In this document: piece after piece, positions 59,735 through 64,000 of the stretch
Numbering within the stretch: the first letter of the stretch is position 1
Layout: each line of letters begins with the position of its first letter
From: Epiperipatus broadwayi
Taxonomy: Eukaryota; Onychophora; Udeonychophora; Euonychophora; Peripatidae
Direction: 5' to 3'
DNA: 64,000 bases
Assembly: GCA_028023455.1 (NCBI GenBank)
Contig: JAQFVV010012672.1
Span: 500,001 to 564,000 of the forward strand
Translations under genes and position numbers: made by a program
Notes under the pieces: generated by a model
What the model saw: only the letters and a program-made list of their open reading frames with translations
Told to the model about the DNA's origin: nothing
The model's database searches: none

Positions 59735-60382
59735 TTATTTAATTTACTATATGGAAGTGAAACTTGGACATCCTATTGGTGCAACATAAAAGCATTAAAA
59801 AAATTTAATTTCAGGATGCTTCATAAAATTTTAAAAATATAATGGCAAGATCATTAAACCGACCAATATGTTCTTCAATTTGCTGGATGTGATACTGTAG
59901 AATCCACTATGGTAAAATCACACATTTTTTGGATTGAACATATATAATAAATAAACAATGCAAGACAAAGAAAGTTGAACATTTCAGTATGTTTTTTGTG
60001 AGAAAGGTGGACCCCATCTATAGTATAAGGATTATCTCAAAGATATTCTAAAGAAATGCAATGCCAATTATTTTCGCTGGGAAGATAGCAAAAAATAGAA
60101 TGCATTGGAGAGCCGCAATTAGACAAGGGTTGATATATTTCAAGAAAGAAAAGTTTTTATCTGAAAAAATTAAAAGACAACATCATAAAATATCAAATAA
60201 ACAGAAAAACAAAACTAGCATGTTGTATATGTGGATGTATTTGTAGTTCACAGATTGGTTTATATAATCATGACAAAACTCAATTTTTTCCCCTCTCTTA
60301 TTTTCCTTCCTTTTTTCTTTTTTTGGACTTGGAATAGCCATACTCATTTACGAGTGGCTGTTTATTATTATTATTACTTTCT
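59735..60382 (+). pseudogene. LINE 3' fragment with ATT tail, decayed
   Basis: Plus-strand pieces read IYYMEVKLGHP (family LLYGSETW), GGPHL-YKDYLKDILKKCNAN, then FQERKVF and EKIKRQHHKISNKQK, matching the minus-strand LINE copies (GRPC-YKDYLKSI, EKFSAEKIKRHHKITNKQK). The 3' end GAATAGCCATACTCATTTAC plus GAGTGGCTGTT runs into TTATTATTATTATTA (60362-60376), as in the other copies. It therefore defines the 3' terminus of this LINE family. Confidence 0.7.
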
Positions 60383-60949
60383 AGACATATCAGGCACATT
60401 GGTTTACTGTTTCTATATAAAAAAAATACATATCGGTCCATTTCTTTTAAAATGCATGATTTTCTGTGTCACTTTTTATTTTATTTAATGTAGCCATCCT
60501 AATAAAAAAAATTAAATGCAAAATAATAATAAAAAAATAAAATTAAAGTTTGCTTTTGGTAGTATATGACATTCATATGTGAAAATCACTATAAAAACAA
60601 ACAAAATGCCCTTAGTTTCATAGATTAAATCCTAGACAAATAGACCATACATACTGCAATGGGCACAGACGTCGTTACATTGTTTTTATTTTATTAGTAA
60701 ACATGAAAAAAAATAAAAGAACGCCAATAAAACCTTCTTTTTTAAGAATTAAAAATAAAAAAATCATCTTAAACTCGCATATATATAAAATCGCACAGAT
60801 AAATAATTATTAAAATAAAACTTTATTAAAGAAAAAGTATTTTAAAACTAAATTTTCAGAAAAGATTTAGAGATAAAAATATATGTTTAAGTTTGAAAAC
60901 AGATTAATTAATCTTTTGTAAAATGGAAATGATTATTTTAATTAGTAAA
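60383..60949. other. AT-rich non-coding DNA
   Basis: No feature recognised. Confidence 0.5.
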
Positions 60950-61520
60950 CTAGCCTTGGGCATCTAAAATGTATAAGCAACGGTCAGATAGGAAAACAAT
61001 AGGAACAGAATGGCCAATGAAAGAAATCCATTGGGGAAATCGGACCTCAACGGAAGGATCATCATCAACGATGACATAACATAACGTCCATTGGATCCTA
61101 AAGTTATGTATAAAAGAAAAAATTTGGAAATAAAAAGTGATTTGGTTTAATTAATTAGAAGGAGGAGATGTGACTATATATATGTGTTAGTGCGGAGTTG
61201 AAGGAGAAGGGATTGAAAAGACGCACTCTTCAATCCCTTCAGTTGTTAAAAAAAAATGTTTGTATGTTAATTACTGGCAGTGGCTTATTTTATTCTTTTT
61301 TTAAATTATTCTTAGATAAGAATTTATTATAAATATAAATCTCTGCTATTCCAATGAGCTAGTGACTTGGGCTAACGACCGGAATCAAAATTTAAAAAAA
61401 AAAATATTTTTTTTTTACTTATGTATCTGCCTACTTTATAAATTTTTCTAGGTTCAAATGCCTAGATGGCGCCCTGTAGTGCAGATCACGTTAAGCTCTC
61501 TTTCTCCGGATCGTTATAAT
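60950..61520 (+). other. GC-richer patch with promoter- or LTR-like words
   Basis: In order: GGCCAATGAAA (about 61012), TATAAAAG about 95 bp later (61110), a perfect 11-bp stem at 61208-61218/61229-61239 (AAGGGATTGAA/TTCAATCCCTT), GGTTCAAATGCC (about 61452, B-box-like), and TGGCGCCCTGTAGTG (about 61467), which resembles a primer-binding site. No open frame follows. It could be a promoter, an LTR fragment or another repeat; none is proven. Confidence 0.35.
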
Positions 61521-61699
61521 ACAGTTATACATAATTTGTTGGAATATTGTGCCTCTGGCAGAATGAACTAGAACTATTATAAAGATTGAAGAGAAAAAAA
61601 ATGTGACTGAGTAAATAACAAATATTTTATAATTAACTCTTAATTCAATTGTTGCACTAGGCATTTATTTATGCAGAATTTTTACACAGCACCATTTTA

Positions 61700-61795
61700 T
61701 ACACATGTTTTCAAAATATCTGAGGGCTGGATTGAGAGCTTTTGAGAGCCAGAGTTGGCCTGCAAGCTAGATATAGCCCACCACTTCACTAAATC
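61700..61795 (-). mobile_element. hAT-derived terminal fragment
   Basis: Reverse complement reads AGTGGTGGGCTATATCTAGC, CTTGCAGGCCAACTCTGGCTC, similar to the GTGGGCAAACTxCGGCCCGC ends of many animal hAT MITEs. The partner end was not found. Confidence 0.45.
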
Positions 61796-63840
61796 AATAT
61801 AAACTTTATATTAAAAAAATTTCAAATACTACATAATCATTTAAAAATTTTTACAAGACGGTTTATATTTTAAATTCAAATTTTTTAATAATTAAGATGC
61901 AAAATTAAATAGGCTATAATTAAAGATATACATATAGATCAGTGATTGGAATACCAATGTTTACTGTCAGTTTTTTTAATAAATGTTAACTTTATTTTTG
62001 TTACTAATCTTTTAACAGATTTTTAAAACATTATTGAGAGAACTATGTGTGTGTGTGTGAATATTGTTTTGAAATAGATATAAAAGTTGACAAAAAAATC
62101 ATTAACAAAACTAGATATATTTTTATAAATAGTGTCTGTGCAACTGCTTAATGCATTCTAATGTGTGATTTCTACAGGATGAGTAAGTTAAGATTAGATT
62201 ATATAATATTAAAATTTTATTAGTTTTGATATATTTTTTCATTTGTGGTTTGATGTTCTGGAAGTGCTCACTAAATAACTATATTTGTAGAAATATTCAG
62301 CACAGCTTAATAATGTTATAAGAACAAGAATATTAGACATCTTTTATCTCCTCAACAGATTAAACATAATGATTATTATTCTTTATTATTTAGTGCAGTC
62401 TTTTGTGAAATTATTCCAACAACAACAACAAAAAAAAAAGTTAATTGCTCAAGGGGTCTGTGACATTCAAGTAGAGAAAGTGATAGGTTCAATCAATGTT
62501 TAGCTTAAATTTATTACATAAAAAAGTTATCTAAACTTAATAACTATATTAATAATTAAATCTTTGGATTATTAAGTTGAAAATGTCCTATTAACTAACT
62601 CATCTGATCTTTCATTATCAAATCAAAAATAATATAGAGCTATTATTTTACAATATAGTTTTATTACTGAGAGCATAAACATTCTTTATTCACTGATTAA
62701 CACAATTAATACAATTTGGCTATTATATAGCACTTTATACCTTAACTAAACAATAAACTATTAAAGGGCAATAAACTATTAAAGGGCACTTAAACTTTCA
62801 TTCATAAGTGTTTGTATACATATTAAAATAAAGATTTTTGAGAGTAATTAGCATTGCATCATTCTGAAAAAATTAATTAGCATTACATCATTCTGATGTT
62901 TTGATTAAAACATCTCTCTATCATCTGGGTAAGGTTTGTTATTTTCAACTTATAGATAAATCATTCCAAGAGCAAAAAATAAGTTACATAAACAAAAGCT
63001 AATAATTATGAGAAGAAAAAAAACATAAATAAAACCTTAATTCAAGTCCAAAATGCGTCAATAAAAAAATAAAGGGCAAGGGGACGGGTTGAATTACTCT
63101 TTTAAAAGGGAACCATGACAGCTTTGAACATATTCTAAAATGCTTAACATAAAAATTGCATATATTATTAATTTTAAAAAAATTAGAAAAATTCTATTCA
63201 AATCGAAATACCTCTCTCCTAGCCCAATTAGTAGGAATTTTTATGATGGCAAAAAATAGTATTTTATAAAAGTACAAAAAATATTCACTTTATAAAAATT
63301 TGTAATATTATATGTACAACTAAAAATATATTTTTTCTATTATATTCTATTTAAACAATTTTTAAAAATAATAATCATATATCATTTGTTCATAATATGT
63401 TTTTGTTTTTTTTTTTTTAAAAATAGTATGAAGTGATATTTTTTTCTTTTGAATAATTGGACAGTAGATAAATAAGTCAGAACAAATACAATCTTTCAAT
63501 TTAATATCATTTGAAATATGGTTAAATCTTTATTCTTTGTGATATGACGTCATATACTTGACTATCAGTACTGAATCCAGGATTTATCTTTATACTGTAT
63601 TTTAAAAACTATAAACTTTTCACATATAAATTTACATCTGATGATTTTAACTTAGAATTTAAATTATTCTGCATAGTTTAATTAAAGCAATGGGTTGACT
63701 ATCAGATTTTTGGAATGTAAGATCTTCTGATCGATTTTAGTTCGCAATTCCAGCCCTTATAAACTCCTGAGCAATAAAGCCATTCAATATTATTAGTGCT
63801 AATTATCAGCCTGAAAACAAAAAATGTAGATTAACTGAAG
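61796..63840. other. AT-rich non-coding DNA with short direct repeats
   Basis: GT run at 62047-62060; CAATAAACTATTAAAGGG doubled at about 62748-62787; ATTAGCATTGCATCATTCTG doubled at about 62848-62897. No gene seen. Confidence 0.55.
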
Positions 63841-64000
63841 GCATTTCATCACCATCACCATCAATTTACTATAGAATGATCTCTTTAAGTTTAATTCAGT
63901 TCCTCCAACCTTTAACCTCTCTTCACAATAGACAAGAAAACTTTTTTATTCTATCAATCCCTCTCACATATTGTCTCTTTCTAGGTCTTTTAGAATCTCT
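63841..64000 (-). pseudogene. 3' end of an RTE LINE, running off the window
   Basis: Minus strand from 64000: RDSKRPRKRQYVRGIDRIKK, matching RDCKRPKKK…HVKWVDEI of the RTE at 3935-4000, followed by untranslated sequence and the trinucleotide tail (CATCACCATCACCATCA on the plus strand, 63847-63863). Rest of the element lies outside the window. Confidence 0.7.

Noticed and set aside
61208-61239. Histone-type 3' stem-loop or transcription terminator
   Set aside because: Stem and loop do not match the histone consensus and no histone gene is near; reported only as part of the GC-richer patch.
1-64000. CRISPR array, bacterial operon or phage-like system
   Set aside because: No regularly spaced short repeats with unique spacers and no prokaryotic gene organisation. 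The IS1595-like gene belongs to a eukaryotic Merlin element.

Overview
Very AT-rich animal (metazoan) DNA, probably from an invertebrate. It is mostly intergenic or intronic sequence built from layers of transposable elements. Nothing in it looks bacterial or like compact genomic DNA: there are no operons, the only host coding sequence I can defend is one spliced exon, and element types (RTE and a second LINE, Merlin, Tigger/pogo, hAT, tRNA-derived SINEs, hairpin MITEs) are those of animal genomes. I cannot name the species.

Layout. 1-12100: LINE fragments, a broken RTE retrotransposon (1395-4118, +), a Tigger-derived short element (5485-6456), a decayed hAT transposase (about 6900-8170, -) and a decayed Tigger transposase (10250-11071, -). 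12107-27557 and 28025-45080: two direct copies of one 15-17 kb block (copy A and copy B), separated by 467 bp. Each copy serves as an outgroup for the other, so many insertions can be read with their empty site. Copy B carries a complete Merlin-type transposon with an intact 302-codon transposase (30725-34051), two related hAT elements (35504-36745 and 43520-44699), and a 1.5 kb insert between TTAA sites (41652-43158). Copy A carries a long-hairpin MITE (18727-19180), and 5.07 kb that copy B lacks (about 19884-24950). That stretch contains a 396-bp hAT MITE and an unrecognised composite repeat.

45081-64000: one 67-bp exon of a RagA/RagB-type GTPase (46237-46303, - strand, consensus splice sites on both sides), more LINE fragments, a MITE with doubled interior (51629-52300), a nearly full-length but broken Tigger (53536-56751), a second Tigger-derived short element next to a decayed GTF2IRD2-like hAT transposase (58035-59470, -), a GC-richer patch of unknown nature (60950-61520), and the 3' end of another RTE copy at the right edge.

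How the parts relate: the elements do not form a pathway. The main biology is genome evolution: a tandem duplication whose right break lies inside a hairpin MITE, followed by separate transposon histories in the two copies. The Rag exon indicates that at least part of the window is intron of that gene. No other exon of it was found, so its introns here must be at least about 1 kb, and possibly tens of kb, long. I did not find a novel defence, metabolic or signalling system. The items most worth checking are the intact Merlin element, the foldback at its right end, its internal splice-like repeat array, and the unrecognised repeat at 20149-20925.
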